In this document: positions 1 to 7,277 of the stretch, one piece after another | Layout of the letters: each line of letters starts with the position of its first letter | Position numbering within the stretch: the first letter of the stretch is position 1 | Assembly: GCF_022288805.1 (NCBI RefSeq) | Contig: NZ_JAKOPM010000014.1 | Coordinates: 1-58,929, forward strand | Reading direction: 5' to 3' | DNA from: Corynebacterium yonathiae | Lineage (GTDB): Bacteria; Actinomycetota; Actinomycetes; Mycobacteriales; Mycobacteriaceae | Length of the DNA: 58,929 nt | Program-made: the position numbers and the translations under genes | The notes under the pieces: model-generated | What the model saw: the letters and a program-made list of their open reading frames with translations, nothing else | Databases searched by the model: none | What the model was told of the DNA's origin: nothing

Positions 1-57
1 TTCAATCGCATCAATCTTGGCCTTATCAGCCGGATCTCGTCTCGCCACAGTAGTCAT
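1..57 (-). CDS. N-terminus of an unknown phage protein (partial)
   Basis: A leftward reading frame starts with ATG at 57 and stays open to the window edge, giving 19 residues that begin MTTVARRDPADKAKIDAIE. An AGGAG ribosome binding site lies about 9 bases upstream, which is why I accept such a short piece. It sits left of the replication genes, where phages of this kind often begin their packaging genes. Too little is visible to name a function. The rest of the gene lies outside the window. Confidence 0.5.
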   Translation of the reverse strand, partial: MTTVARRDPADKAKIDAIE

Positions 58-694
58 TCTGGTCCATCTCCTCATGCCGGTTAGGAACCCGTACACAAAC
101 GATCAGACGCTCTCTGGTGGAACGAGATTCGGCTCCGTCAGGGCTTGGGATAGCGAACCCCAGCCGAGATGGAAACCGAATTGTGGAAGCAGAACCTGCT
201 ACAGGGAATAATGGATTTTAAGGCAAATGTCTAGGAACAAAATTCGGGGCACTTCAATCCCATCCTACCGTAGGAAAACATAGCAGTTTAAACACCAAAA
301 TGAAACAGCCAACAGGGTAAACCCCAGCTAATCCACCCGCGAGGTTGACAAGCTATATAGGAAGACCCCACTCCAAAATCGTGTAAAAACGGTTTGATCT
401 GCGGGTAATCGCTTGAGGTGTCACTGCAAATCCGTTTGTTATTGTTCTGTGATAGGGAAAATAGAATGCTAATTACGGGTCTAGAGCTAACGGGCTTAGC
501 ATTATCCCAGTAAGTGACATTAAAATAGGTTCTTCGGCTGTGGTTCTCCATGCCACCAAGTTCGGAGTTAAAGTTATTCTGCGCCGCTCACGTGCGACTT
601 TTTGCCGCCAGTAGTGAGAGTGTCGTAGCTGGGCTGGCGTCTTGGTATGCCGGTTTAGTTGGGTTTCACGTTCATTACTTATAGGTGCAGTATA
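58..694. other. Gene-poor stretch inside the prophage
   Basis: About 640 bases without a convincing gene. It is more AT-rich than its surroundings, notably at 210-560. One leftward open frame at 288-551 (87 codons) lacks a ribosome binding site and has no recognisable motif. Another frame at about 450-690 has no start codon. It probably holds the promoter for the leftward gene that starts at 57 and possibly decayed sequence. I see no tRNA or other structured RNA that I can defend. Confidence 0.4.
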
Positions 695-701
695 TCACTG
701 C
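687..701. repeat. Palindrome GCAGT-ATATC-ACTGC
   Basis: A 15-base dyad with perfect 5-base arms overlaps the stop codon of the small gene 695-1078. A related sequence, CAGTATATCACACTG on the minus strand, lies upstream of the same gene at 1172-1186. The shared core CAGTATATCAC suggests a common binding protein, but nothing here identifies it. Confidence 0.4.
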
Positions 702-1078
702 AATAAGCTAAGACCGCTGACTGCGAGGTCACCGGATTTGATATGGGCCAGGATCTTGTCTTCGTCAAGGTAGATTTGGTGCCCATAGCTATCGTACTTC
801 TCGTCCGACGCCACGCTGACCATGCAGCCGATCTCATCATCGTCGTCCATGGCGAGGTACACAACCTGGCTATGACCATCAGTGTTCCTTCCGGTGGTGA
901 GCACAGCCTGCTCAATGATGATCTCCAACTGCCATATGCGCACAGAATCGGGTACGTCATGGCCCTCTAGTGCCAGTAGATCACGGATATACCGCACTGC
1001 CACCTCTGTGAAACGCTTGGACACGGTAAGCAAATCGTCTGCGGCGTCGGTGCGGGTTTTGGCGAAGAGGTCAAACAT
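695..1078 (-). CDS. Small phage protein of unknown function, 127 aa
   Basis: I do not recognise a family. The start at 1078 is well supported: TAGGAG lies six bases upstream of ATG. The protein begins MFDLFAKTRTDAADDLLTVS, is acidic in the middle (a run of four Asp near residue 78) and has no membrane segment or Cys cluster. It is separated from the replication operon by the terminator at 1238-1269, so it must use its own promoter in 1079-1237, where a dyad at 1172-1186 could be its operator. Composition and ribosome binding site make a real gene likely. Position after the replication module is typical of small accessory phage genes. Confidence 0.65.
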   Translation of the reverse strand: MFDLFAKTRTDAADDLLTVSKRFTEVAVRYIRDLLALEGHDVPDSVRIWQLEIIIEQAVLTTGRNTDGHSQVVYLAMDDDDEIGCMVSVASDEKYDSYGHQIYLDEDKILAHIKSGDLAVSGLSLLQ

Positions 1079-1171
1079 TTTGCTCCTAGTTTTGGTCGTT
1101 GAGCGGGTCGGATGTTATGATCCCACATCCTGATCCGGAAAACAACTAAAGTTCTTATTGTGTCCGTCTAT

Positions 1172-1186
1172 CAGTGTGATATACTG
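1172..1186. promoter_or_regulatory. Dyad CAGT-N7-ACTG upstream of the small phage gene
   Basis: CAGTGTGATATACTG lies between the terminator of the replication operon and the start of the leftward gene at 1078. Its reverse strand reads CAGTATATCACACTG, close to the palindrome at 687-701 that overlaps the end of the same gene. It is a candidate operator; this is inference from repetition and position only. Confidence 0.35.
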
Positions 1187-1237
1187 GGTCTCGTAGCAGT
1201 AATGATGACATTGCAGCATAACTCTCCAATTTGGTTT

Positions 1238-1269
1238 AACCCCCTAGGCCGGTGTGACCTAGGGGGTTT
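1238..1269 (-). terminator. Intrinsic terminator of the phage replication operon
   Basis: AACCCCCTAGG and CCTAGGGGGTTT form an 11-pair GC-rich stem with a 9-base loop, placed just after the last leftward gene of the operon (stop at 1289). U-rich sequence follows the stem better on the plus strand than on the minus strand, so it may work in both directions. Confidence 0.8.
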
Positions 1270-1288
1270 CTTCTATGTGCAAGCGCGT

Positions 1289-1498
1289 CTACATTGCCAG
1301 GGCCCGAATTCCTTGAATCACATCTTCTTCACGGGGCTGCATGATTGCTGCCATAAAAATTTGTCGACTAAACTCGCTCACAAAACGATCACCCGCACGC
1401 ACTGCAAACGGGTTTCTCCTCCGGTCAGCATGCGGGTCTGTGACCCACGGATCGTCATAATAATGTGCCTCTGGAGCTGACCCCAGCCAGCCCGGCAT
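1289..1498 (-). CDS. Short phage ORF, possibly the truncated 3' end of a larger gene
   Basis: 69 residues from the ATG at 1498, containing PGWLGSAPEAHYYDDPW and an Arg-rich centre. The open frame continues upstream of this ATG for another 16 codons (AYEYGLDW) to a stop at about 1529, without a clear ATG/GTG start or ribosome binding site. This pattern suggests either a weak alternative start or a gene that lost its 5' part. It lies between the GIY-YIG gene (stop at 1547) and the operon terminator. No family recognised. It could also be a fortuitous frame. Confidence 0.4.
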   Translation of the reverse strand: MPGWLGSAPEAHYYDDPWVTDPHADRRRNPFAVRAGDRFVSEFSRQIFMAAIMQPREEDVIQGIRALAM

Positions 1499-1546
1499 CC
1501 AGTCGAGGCCGTACTCATATGCACTGCTCAGGAAGGACCTTAGTCC

Positions 1547-1915
1547 CTAGTTTTTGTAGAGGTCCCTGTGCTCATACCTGTACGACCTGGCTTCCACCGG
1601 AAGATTCTTATTGCACAAAGGATTCTCCGCCAGAATAGCCGACTTCTCAAAGACCTCTGGCTTCTCCCGAAATGTTGGGACGACCATGACCGTTGTAACA
1701 TCCACTGCCCACGGTTCCTGCGTTTTTCGAGCCGCCCAGTGATGGTGCCACCTATCGCGGCCTCCGTCGCCCTGTATCGTGACCCCTATGTACAGTAAAT
1801 CTCCCGCGGAGTCGTAGTAGCGGTACAGCCACCCGGTGTGCTGGTCTGCGAGAATACTGGGCACGGGGCTGGTGCAAATGTAAGGCTTACCAGGCCTGAT
1901 GTTGCTACTGCTCAT
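1547..1915 (-). CDS. GIY-YIG family nuclease-like phage protein
   Basis: About 122 residues. The GIY-YIG fold is suggested by a YRYY strand (replacing GIY) followed after about ten residues by LYIGVT, then RWHHHW carrying the usual Arg, and a Glu in the helix EKSAILAENP ending in CNKN, which supplies the late Asn. These are single-strand nickers or double-strand cutters; in phages they serve as homing or recombination enzymes. I start at the ATG at 1915; a TTG three bases earlier is possible. The start overlaps the 3' end of the helicase gene by 11 bases, so the two are probably translationally coupled. The first motif is weak, so catalytic activity is inferred. Confidence 0.7.
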   Translation of the reverse strand: MSSSNIRPGKPYICTSPVPSILADQHTGWLYRYYDSAGDLLYIGVTIQGDGGRDRWHHHWAARKTQEPWAVDVTTVMVVPTFREKPEVFEKSAILAENPLCNKNLPVEARSYRYEHRDLYKN

Positions 1916-3467
1916 CAAGATCAGCCTCCACAGCCTCCAGCTTCTCTCCGCCCTCTAGCCACTGCAGCTGCTGCGGTCCGAATTTGTCGAGAATCTTCTG
2001 TCGAGCTGCTTCTTTAGCCTCATCGTCAGCAGCACCGAGCCACAACTCCCGGCCCTCAGCCCACTGGTCGACTAGGTCTTCGTCGATGTTTTGTCCGGGG
2101 AATCCGCCAACACCGAAACGGCTGTACCCAAGCTGTGCGTCGACCGTGACCTCGCCTTCCACACCGCCGCGGTTTTTGCCCACTTTGATGTGGAGGGACG
2201 AATCACTGTCTTCTGGGTCTCGTGAACGCCAGCACAGCAAGGCGACGTTGGCGTCTTGCTCCAGGGATGCTGAGCCGCGGAAACCGAAGATGCTGGGAGT
2301 CCCGGCTTTGTTGGTGTCTCGGTTCATCTGTGAGAGCAAAATCACAACAATGCCCAGGCTTCTGGCGAGTTTTTTGAGCTCACGCGTCACGCGGCTGAGA
2401 GTCTCTAGCTCCGTGAGTCGTGACCCTCCGGCTACTGGGACCAACCCGGCATAATCCACAATGATGTATTTTATGCCTTCTTTGCGCTGGTAGATGCGGC
2501 TCACAGCCATGACCTGCTCCAAGGTGAGCGTTTCGTCGAAAATCCAGAACGGCTGCTGGCCCAGTTTATCGGCGACAGCCTTTGCGCCTTTGCGTTCCTG
2601 CATGCTGAGCTGCTTTTTTCGGAGCTTGGAGTACGGAATATTGCCCGTCGCGGAGATCATTTTTTCCGTGAGCTCTGTGACTCCCATCTCATACGAGAAG
2701 AAGCATCCGGGGACGTCACGAGCAGCATTTCGTCGAAGGAAGTCCAGAGCAAGGGTCGTCTTACCGGCACCCGGCGCGGCACCAATCACGACTAAATTCC
2801 CTGGCTGTAGGCCACCGAAAAACAACTCGTCCAGTGGGGGAATGTGGAATTTAAGTCCAGGTGTGTCGTCCTCGTATGCCTCTGACCACGCGTCCATGGC
2901 CTGCGAGGCGGTGTATCCGGATTTTTGTTGGTCGCCCTCTGTTTCTTCAATGTCGGATAGCAGTGAGGCTAGGGTGTCATCGACTTCTCTGGTGGGGTCT
3001 AGCAAATCCTCGCGTGCCTGTTCGATCGTTTTTGCGTAGCGCCGTCTTTTGCCCTCGGTGGCTACGATGTCGCAGAGTGTCTGTAGTGTGCCGAGGCCCG
3101 CGGCTTGTGTGGCGTAGTCTCGTAGGTGGGCGGGTAGGTGCGGGTGGACGTCACCATAGAGACGAACAACCTGGTCTTCTACGATTTCCGGGCTCGGAGT
3201 TACGCCTTCTGTGTGCAGTTTTTGTATGGCGGTGTAGATGTGGCGGTGCAAACCGGGGCTGAGCATCCACGGTTCGAGTTCTTCGACGATGGTGTCGAGT
3301 GCATCAGGTGTGGTAAGTGCGGCTCCGAGTAGGCGCGTTTCTGCGGTGGTGGTGCTGCTGGTTTCTGGGCCGGATTTTTTTAGGACGGTGGTGGCGTATA
3401 GGGAATCGGAGGTGGTGCCGAAAATGTCTGGGGTGGGGTTGTCCCATGTGTCGTAGAAGTCTTCCAT
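1905..3467 (-). CDS. Replicative DNA helicase, DnaB type (phage)
   Basis: 520 residues, a RecA-fold hexameric helicase that would unwind DNA at the phage fork. The N-terminal 130 residues resemble the DnaB N-domain (AETRLLGAAL). The motor domain has Walker A GAAPGAGKTT near residues 229-238, a SYEM motif with the catalytic Glu just after it, Walker B IIVDY near 335-339, and LLSQMNRD further on. A longer frame begins at 3530, but GGAGAATTAAA directly precedes the ATG at 3467, so I start there. It follows SSB after a 101-base gap that contains an inverted repeat, and overlaps the next gene. Length is normal for the family, slightly extended at an acidic C-terminus. Confidence 0.93.
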   Translation of the reverse strand: MEDFYDTWDNPTPDIFGTTSDSLYATTVLKKSGPETSSTTTAETRLLGAALTTPDALDTIVEELEPWMLSPGLHRHIYTAIQKLHTEGVTPSPEIVEDQVVRLYGDVHPHLPAHLRDYATQAAGLGTLQTLCDIVATEGKRRRYAKTIEQAREDLLDPTREVDDTLASLLSDIEETEGDQQKSGYTASQAMDAWSEAYEDDTPGLKFHIPPLDELFFGGLQPGNLVVIGAAPGAGKTTLALDFLRRNAARDVPGCFFSYEMGVTELTEKMISATGNIPYSKLRKKQLSMQERKGAKAVADKLGQQPFWIFDETLTLEQVMAVSRIYQRKEGIKYIIVDYAGLVPVAGGSRLTELETLSRVTRELKKLARSLGIVVILLSQMNRDTNKAGTPSIFGFRGSASLEQDANVALLCWRSRDPEDSDSSLHIKVGKNRGGVEGEVTVDAQLGYSRFGVGGFPGQNIDEDLVDQWAEGRELWLGAADDEAKEAARQKILDKFGPQQLQWLEGGEKLEAVEADLDEQ

Positions 3468-3516
3468 TTTAATTCTCCAATTCAATGTTGCATTTTTAAT
3501 GCAGGTGTCATATGAT

Positions 3517-3559
3517 GGAGCCGTAGCCAAGGTTGTGTGGTGTGACTAGCTACGACTCC
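3517..3559 (-). repeat. Inverted repeat between SSB and helicase genes
   Basis: GGAGCCGTAGC at 3517-3527 and GCTACGACTCC at 3549-3559 can pair at 10 of 11 positions (a G-U fills the other) around a 21-base loop. The hairpin would lie just after the SSB stop in the transcript. There is no T-run, so it is not a standard terminator; it may set the SSB-to-helicase ratio by processing or partial termination. The loop carries the motif TGTGGTGTGA also seen upstream of two other early genes. Confidence 0.5.
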
Positions 3560-3568
3560 AAAACTCAA

Positions 3569-4225
3569 CTAAGCCCAGGGGTTCTTCTCAGGTTCTGATG
3601 TTTCCTTCCTGTCGCTAGGATCCTGCTCCTTCTGGGCCTGATCCCACGGATCGTTATCATGTGGTGTAGATCTCTCCGGTGGTGTGGACGGATCAATGCT
3701 GGTGGCGGTCTTCGGGTCGCCAGTAGTGGTGTACAGAGACTCCGAAGTTGCGGTTGTGGTGGCCTCAGACTTAGGGCGAGTCTCAACTGCAGGCAGGGGT
3801 TTCCCCTGCTCTTTGGACGCCTTGACCATGGCTGCATTCACGACACTGACCCCAGGGTTTTTCAAGCTCACGCTGATGTCGTCAGCATTTACGGTGATAG
3901 AAGTGCGTGGTGTGCGGTACTGATCACGCACTTTCTCGTCCGTCCATTGGTCAAAATGCCAGCTACCGGACACGGTCACAAGATCGCCTTTACGCAGTGC
4001 GGACACAACGTTTTGTGCCCAGTTTCCGCGAGCAAAAGCTGTGACTGCGACACTAGCCGTCTCCTCCCACGACGTGATAGCCCCGGCTGAGTCCTTGACT
4101 GGGCGGTTTTCGGTGTAGAAAAAGGTGACTTTGGCGAGCGGGCGGTCGTCGTCCTTTTTAGGTGTGATCAGCTCCGGATCTTTAATCAGGAATCCTGTAA
4201 ACGAGCTTGCTTGACGATTAGACAT
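3569..4225 (-). CDS. ssb: Single-stranded DNA-binding protein (phage SSB)
   Basis: 218 residues. The N-terminal 110 residues have the OB-fold features of SSB: TGFLIKDPEL, LAKVTFFYTENR, then VTAFARGNWAQNV and LRKGDLVTVSG, which match the conserved strand and helix order of bacterial SSBs. The C-terminal half is a low-complexity Ser/Thr/Pro-rich linker ending in an acidic stretch and NPWA rather than the classic DDDIPF tip. I start at ATG 4225 because GAGGAG lies 10 bases upstream; the GTG at 4243 overlaps that site. It coats single strands during phage replication and recombination and lies directly before the helicase gene. Confidence 0.92.
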   Translation of the reverse strand: MSNRQASSFTGFLIKDPELITPKKDDDRPLAKVTFFYTENRPVKDSAGAITSWEETASVAVTAFARGNWAQNVVSALRKGDLVTVSGSWHFDQWTDEKVRDQYRTPRTSITVNADDISVSLKNPGVSVVNAAMVKASKEQGKPLPAVETRPKSEATTTATSESLYTTTGDPKTATSIDPSTPPERSTPHDNDPWDQAQKEQDPSDRKETSEPEKNPWA

Positions 4226-4294
4226 GGTGTGAATTCTCCTCACAAATAAATGGTGGTGGTGAAAAATGTGGTGTTCTTGGTGGTGATTATAGCG

Positions 4295-4996
4295 TCACTG
4301 TGACAAAATCTGAGCTCCAATCAGGTCGAACATCTCACGGTCGTCTCGGTCATGTGGATCGACCCAAAACCCGTCATTCTTCTCCGCATACCCCTGTGCA
4401 TAATATGCATCCGGTGGTGCGAGGTCGAGCCCGGCGCGGTGGGGGAGTGAGGACCAGGCAGGTTTCCATTCCCCGTCCTCCCAAACGTCCACGGCGGTGA
4501 TGGTGGCTCGGTGTCGATAGGCCTGCATTGGAAAATCTGTTCGATTGGTATCGACTGGGATCGCCAGGCTTAGTGGTCTCACCATCTGCTGCCATGTGGG
4601 GGCCTCTCCGCACGGGTAGTGGTGATCGTAGAAACCGCGCTTTGGGCTGATCAGACCCCGTGTAGCATTGCAGCCCAGGAACGCTGGGATTGTCGGCATG
4701 AGGTCTTCCTCCCACACATCGTCGAGGTACAGTCGCACGGGGCGTAGCAGGCATTTTTTCTGGATGATCCAGAGGCGTTTCTGCAGGTCCTCGTCGTTTT
4801 CGAAAAGCAGGAGTCCGGTCATCCACTGGCCTGAATCCAGCCGGATATGCCACTCCGCGGTTCGGTACTTGTCCCCGGCTGTGTGTTCAAAATCCCAGGG
4901 TGCGGTGCATTTTCCGGCGTTGAGTGCCATGGCGTAGAAACCTTGGCCTTCGACAACGTGTTTGCGTGCCATACGCAGCTGAGACGCTGTTAGCAT
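4295..4996 (-). CDS. Phage protein of unknown function, 233 aa
   Basis: No family recognised. The start is supported by GGAG seven to ten bases before the ATG at 4996. The protein is rich in Trp (many WEDG/WEED-like spots), has scattered His, Cys and Tyr residues including FYDHHYP near the middle, and lacks membrane segments or a Walker motif. It lies in the leftward replication operon between the small gene after the initiator and SSB. By position it could be a nuclease, a nucleotide-pool enzyme or a replication accessory factor, but nothing in the sequence lets me choose. Confidence 0.75.
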   Translation of the reverse strand: MLTASQLRMARKHVVEGQGFYAMALNAGKCTAPWDFEHTAGDKYRTAEWHIRLDSGQWMTGLLLFENDEDLQKRLWIIQKKCLLRPVRLYLDDVWEEDLMPTIPAFLGCNATRGLISPKRGFYDHHYPCGEAPTWQQMVRPLSLAIPVDTNRTDFPMQAYRHRATITAVDVWEDGEWKPAWSSLPHRAGLDLAPPDAYYAQGYAEKNDGFWVDPHDRDDREMFDLIGAQILSQ

Positions 4997-5093
4997 AGTC
5001 TATTCTCCATTCTGATTGATTTGACCCCCTTGTCTGGTACCCATGTCCACAAGAGTCCTGAAACTCCGTCAGGCGGGACGCTGGGGGTTGATT

Positions 5094-5450
5094 TTAGACT
5101 CTATATCCGAGTTGCTCGGACTTACGATCCTTATGCCACTTGAGTAACTCCTGCCTCCGCGGATACTTTGGGTCCCTCAAAAAACTCGAAACCTTTTCCC
5201 GCACGTCACCAAAACGAGGTGCCTTACCGTGACCTGTACCCTCCACCACCAGGGCCTTCAAAGCCTCCTGCCATGCCCACACCGGGTTCGTATCACGCCA
5301 CACAGCCTCCACCAAAGCCTCGCGCTGCAGCTTCTCCGCAGGACCATCGCCCTCGGGAAGAATTTGCCTGCCCCACTGGGTCTCAATAACCTGCGCAATA
5401 AGGGCCACTAGCAGCTCAGACTCTTCCTTGCTCTTCTTAAATTTCGACAT
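5094..5450 (-). CDS. Small protein after the phage initiator, 118 aa
   Basis: Unknown family. It starts MSKFKKSKEESELLVALIAQ, is highly charged and predicted mostly helical, with a Lys/Arg-rich C-terminus. Its ATG shares one base with the stop of the initiator gene (TAATG), so translation is coupled. In many temperate phages the gene directly after the initiator encodes a helicase loader. That role would fit here, because the phage encodes its own DnaB-type helicase in the same operon. This is inference from position; no AAA+ motif is present, so it is not a DnaC-type ATPase loader. Confidence 0.75.
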   Translation of the reverse strand: MSKFKKSKEESELLVALIAQVIETQWGRQILPEGDGPAEKLQREALVEAVWRDTNPVWAWQEALKALVVEGTGHGKAPRFGDVREKVSSFLRDPKYPRRQELLKWHKDRKSEQLGYRV

Positions 5451-6304
5451 TAGTCTTCCTTTCCTGCCTGACGACGAATCGCCCGCTCGATACCGGCCAT
5501 AAGATCAACCATTTCCTGATCCTTAGCCTCCTTTTTCTTAGCCTTGACCAGCTCTTTCTCCCACTGACCTGTTTTCAAAACACGTTCCAAGCCAGGCCGG
5601 AATTTCTCATCACCCTCGAAGTTCTCGGCCACTGCAGCCACGCCTTTCGCGATTTTCTCTGAGTCGTTACCCTCGCTGACCAGCTGAGAATAAATCTCTT
5701 TGCAGGTAGAGAGCTTGCCAATGCGGGGATAATCCGATAGGGAGTCCCATGCGGTGTGAAAATTCTCGTCGGAGGTGGTGTCAGGTCGAGAGGATTCCGA
5801 AGTTCCAGAATTTTCAGAAGACGAAGAAGAAGACTGGTCTTTATTAGTCTTTAACTTAGTCTTATAGTCTTTATATACATGCACAGAATTTGACCCCATT
5901 TGCGCGCAATTTTTGACCGTAGGTGCGTGCAAATTTTGATCGTAGTTACGGTCAGAATCTGTGCGTACAAAATCTGCACGTTCAGAATCTGCACGCATCC
6001 ACTTATCAGGATCAGCCTCCACCGTGTATACGGAGATGTACGCATGACCGGATTTCCCACCAGAATGCGCGTACCGAATGACCCCCTTTTTTCTCATGGC
6101 ATTAGCGTAGCTGCGAACAGTATTGCGGCTGACCTGCAGCGCATTAGCAATATCGTCGTGACTAGCACTAGCCCCAGAGGGGAGGCTGGCTAAGTACAGG
6201 AAAACTGCTTTTTCACCGGGGGTCAAGAATCCATCCTGGGCCACAGAGTTGTGGATTTTTACGTAGTTACCTGCTGGAACGTCCTTTACGATTACCTTAG
6301 CCAC
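5450..6304 (-). CDS. Phage replication initiator-like protein with winged helix
   Basis: 284 residues from the GTG at 6304, chosen because it overlaps the previous stop (GTGGCTAA) and follows AAGGGCGG; a longer frame to 6436 lies inside the previous gene. Residues about 28-76 form a helix-turn-helix (LTPGEKAVFLYLASL, then DDIANALQVSRNTVRSYANAM). Residues 103-141 are encoded by an array of 15-base repeats, and the following Lys/Ser-rich linker by an AT-rich stretch. The C-terminal third is helical and resembles the tail of DnaD/replisome-organiser proteins only in general character. Order before a small coupled gene, SSB and DnaB supports an origin-binding initiator comparable in layout to lambda O. 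Confidence 0.75.
   Translation of the reverse strand: MAKVIVKDVPAGNYVKIHNSVAQDGFLTPGEKAVFLYLASLPSGASASHDDIANALQVSRNTVRSYANAMRKKGVIRYAHSGGKSGHAYISVYTVEADPDKWMRADSERADFVRTDSDRNYDQNLHAPTVKNCAQMGSNSVHVYKDYKTKLKTNKDQSSSSSSENSGTSESSRPDTTSDENFHTAWDSLSDYPRIGKLSTCKEIYSQLVSEGNDSEKIAKGVAAVAENFEGDEKFRPGLERVLKTGQWEKELVKAKKKEAKDQEMVDLMAGIERAIRRQAGKED
5836..5996. repeat. Candidate phage replication origin: six iterons plus AT-rich stretch
   Basis: Inside the initiator gene, three plus-strand units GCACAGAATTTGACC (5881), GCGCAATTTTTGACC (5904) and GTGCAAATTTTGATC (5927) recur at exactly 23 bases. Three matching units on the minus strand, GCACAGATTCTGACC (5964-5950), GTGCAGATTTTGTAC (5979-5965) and GTGCAGATTCTGAAC (5994-5980), recur at exactly 15 bases. 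The two groups face each other. Immediately left, 5836-5880 is strongly AT-rich and repeats AGTCTT four times (8-12 base steps). Iterons flanked by an easily melted stretch within the initiator gene is the classic lambdoid origin plan. Confidence 0.7.
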
Positions 6305-6653
6305 GGTGGGCACCGCCCTTCTTGGCCTGAGCTTCGTGATACTCAGCGATCGGGTACATAGGCCTGCCTGCGTCTTCGTCGTCCTGCACGTACGGGTACA
6401 GAGCTCGCCCCAGGGCCTTGATTGCGGCCTCCTCACGTTCGAACATTCTTGTCAATGTGTTCGATTGGGTGACGGATTTTTGACGAAACTCGCGGGCGTG
6501 AGTCAGTGCGTCTTGCAGACACTCATGCATCTGGTGGCGCATAAACGGCGTGACGGCCTTGAAAACGTCGTCAATTGTGTCGAATTGTGGGATTGGTGTG
6601 GCGTTCGGGTCTGGAATATCACTCAACCGAGTGAATTTTATAGGTGTAGACAT
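6297..6653 (-). CDS. Phage early protein of unknown function, 118 aa
   Basis: Starts MSTPIKFTRLSDIPDPNATP, with AGGAAGG seven bases before the ATG at 6653. The middle is predicted helical and charged (Arg/Glu/Gln rich), and the C-terminus is Gly/His/Arg rich. No known domain is visible. Its stop overlaps the initiator start by eight bases, so it belongs to the replication operon and may help or control the initiator. The motif TGTGGTGTGA lies between it and the preceding gene. Confidence 0.75.
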   Translation of the reverse strand: MSTPIKFTRLSDIPDPNATPIPQFDTIDDVFKAVTPFMRHQMHECLQDALTHAREFRQKSVTQSNTLTRMFEREEAAIKALGRALYPYVQDDEDAGRPMYPIAEYHEAQAKKGGAHRG

Positions 6654-6683
6654 TATGATCCTTCCTATGTGGTGTGGTGTGAT

Positions 6684-7061
6684 TTAGAAGATGGGGGTGC
6701 CGAAGCTATCGACCAGGGGCTGGAAGGCGGCGGCGTCGCCTCGTGCCTCTAGTTCTCCAAGCTCGTCAACCATGCTGACGGTGGTAGGCACGGCCCCGAC
6801 CAATTTTGATTTTGGAGACTGCGGCCAGCTGATGGGCCTGAGACCTAGTTGTTCCTTGAAAACCTTCTCTAGCTGGTTCTTCCAGCCGGGTTTTCCCATT
6901 TTGATCCGCGGATACACTTTGACGTGTACCTGCAGGACGAGGCCCGGATTTAGCGTTAGGCCTGTGATGCAGTTGTGGTAGTCATAGTGGAGCTGCACGG
7001 GGCGGAGGCCGACTTTCTGGGCCCTGGCCCTCCACGCCCTGGCGTCTGACTCGATCGTCAT
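6684..7061 (-). CDS. Phage early protein of unknown function, 125 aa
   Basis: I start at ATG 7061 (MTIESDARAWRARAQKVG), which overlaps the stop of the preceding HTH gene as ATGA; the frame upstream lies in that gene. The protein has a basic N-terminus, a central strand-rich part (LVLQVHVKVYPRIKMGKPGW) and an acidic end. I considered a RusA-type Holliday junction resolvase because of size and the aromatic/basic centre, but the conserved Asp cluster of RusA is absent. Function unknown. Confidence 0.7.
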   Translation of the reverse strand: MTIESDARAWRARAQKVGLRPVQLHYDYHNCITGLTLNPGLVLQVHVKVYPRIKMGKPGWKNQLEKVFKEQLGLRPISWPQSPKSKLVGAVPTTVSMVDELGELEARGDAAAFQPLVDSFGTPIF

Positions 7062-7267
7062 GCTGCGTCCCCCAAGGGTGTGATCCACTCGTCTACTGCG
7101 TGCGGTTCTACGAGGATGATTTTCCCAGCTTCGAAGGCCGGGAGTTTTCCTTCTCGTACTGCGCGGCGGATGGTGGTGGTGGAGATTCCGGTGGCGGCGG
7201 AGATCTGGGCTGTGGTGAGCAAAACTGAATCTGGGTATTTTTGCTGCATTAGCTGTGATACTGCCAT
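7058..7267 (-). CDS. Excisionase/MerR-type helix-turn-helix protein
   Basis: 69 residues. LLTTAQISAATGISTTTIRRAVREGKLPAFEAG is the typical short winged-helix of excisionase-family DNA-binding proteins, followed by a strand KIILVEPHAVDEWI. Such proteins either direct integrase toward excision or act as small early regulators. It is the second gene of the leftward early operon, opposite in direction to the integrase, which suits excision control after induction. Its stop overlaps the next start (ATGA). The family is clear; the excision role is inferred. Confidence 0.82.
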   Translation of the reverse strand: MAVSQLMQQKYPDSVLLTTAQISAATGISTTTIRRAVREGKLPAFEAGKIILVEPHAVDEWITPLGDAA

Positions 7268-7277
7268 TGTTTTTCCT

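Noticed and set aside
288..551. Leftward open frame of 87 codons in the prophage
   Set aside because: No ribosome binding site, atypical AT-rich composition and no motif; kept only as part of the gene-poor stretch.
6684..7061. RusA-type Holliday junction resolvase
   Set aside because: Size and position would fit, but the conserved Asp residues and the Asp-Asn-Leu motif are missing.
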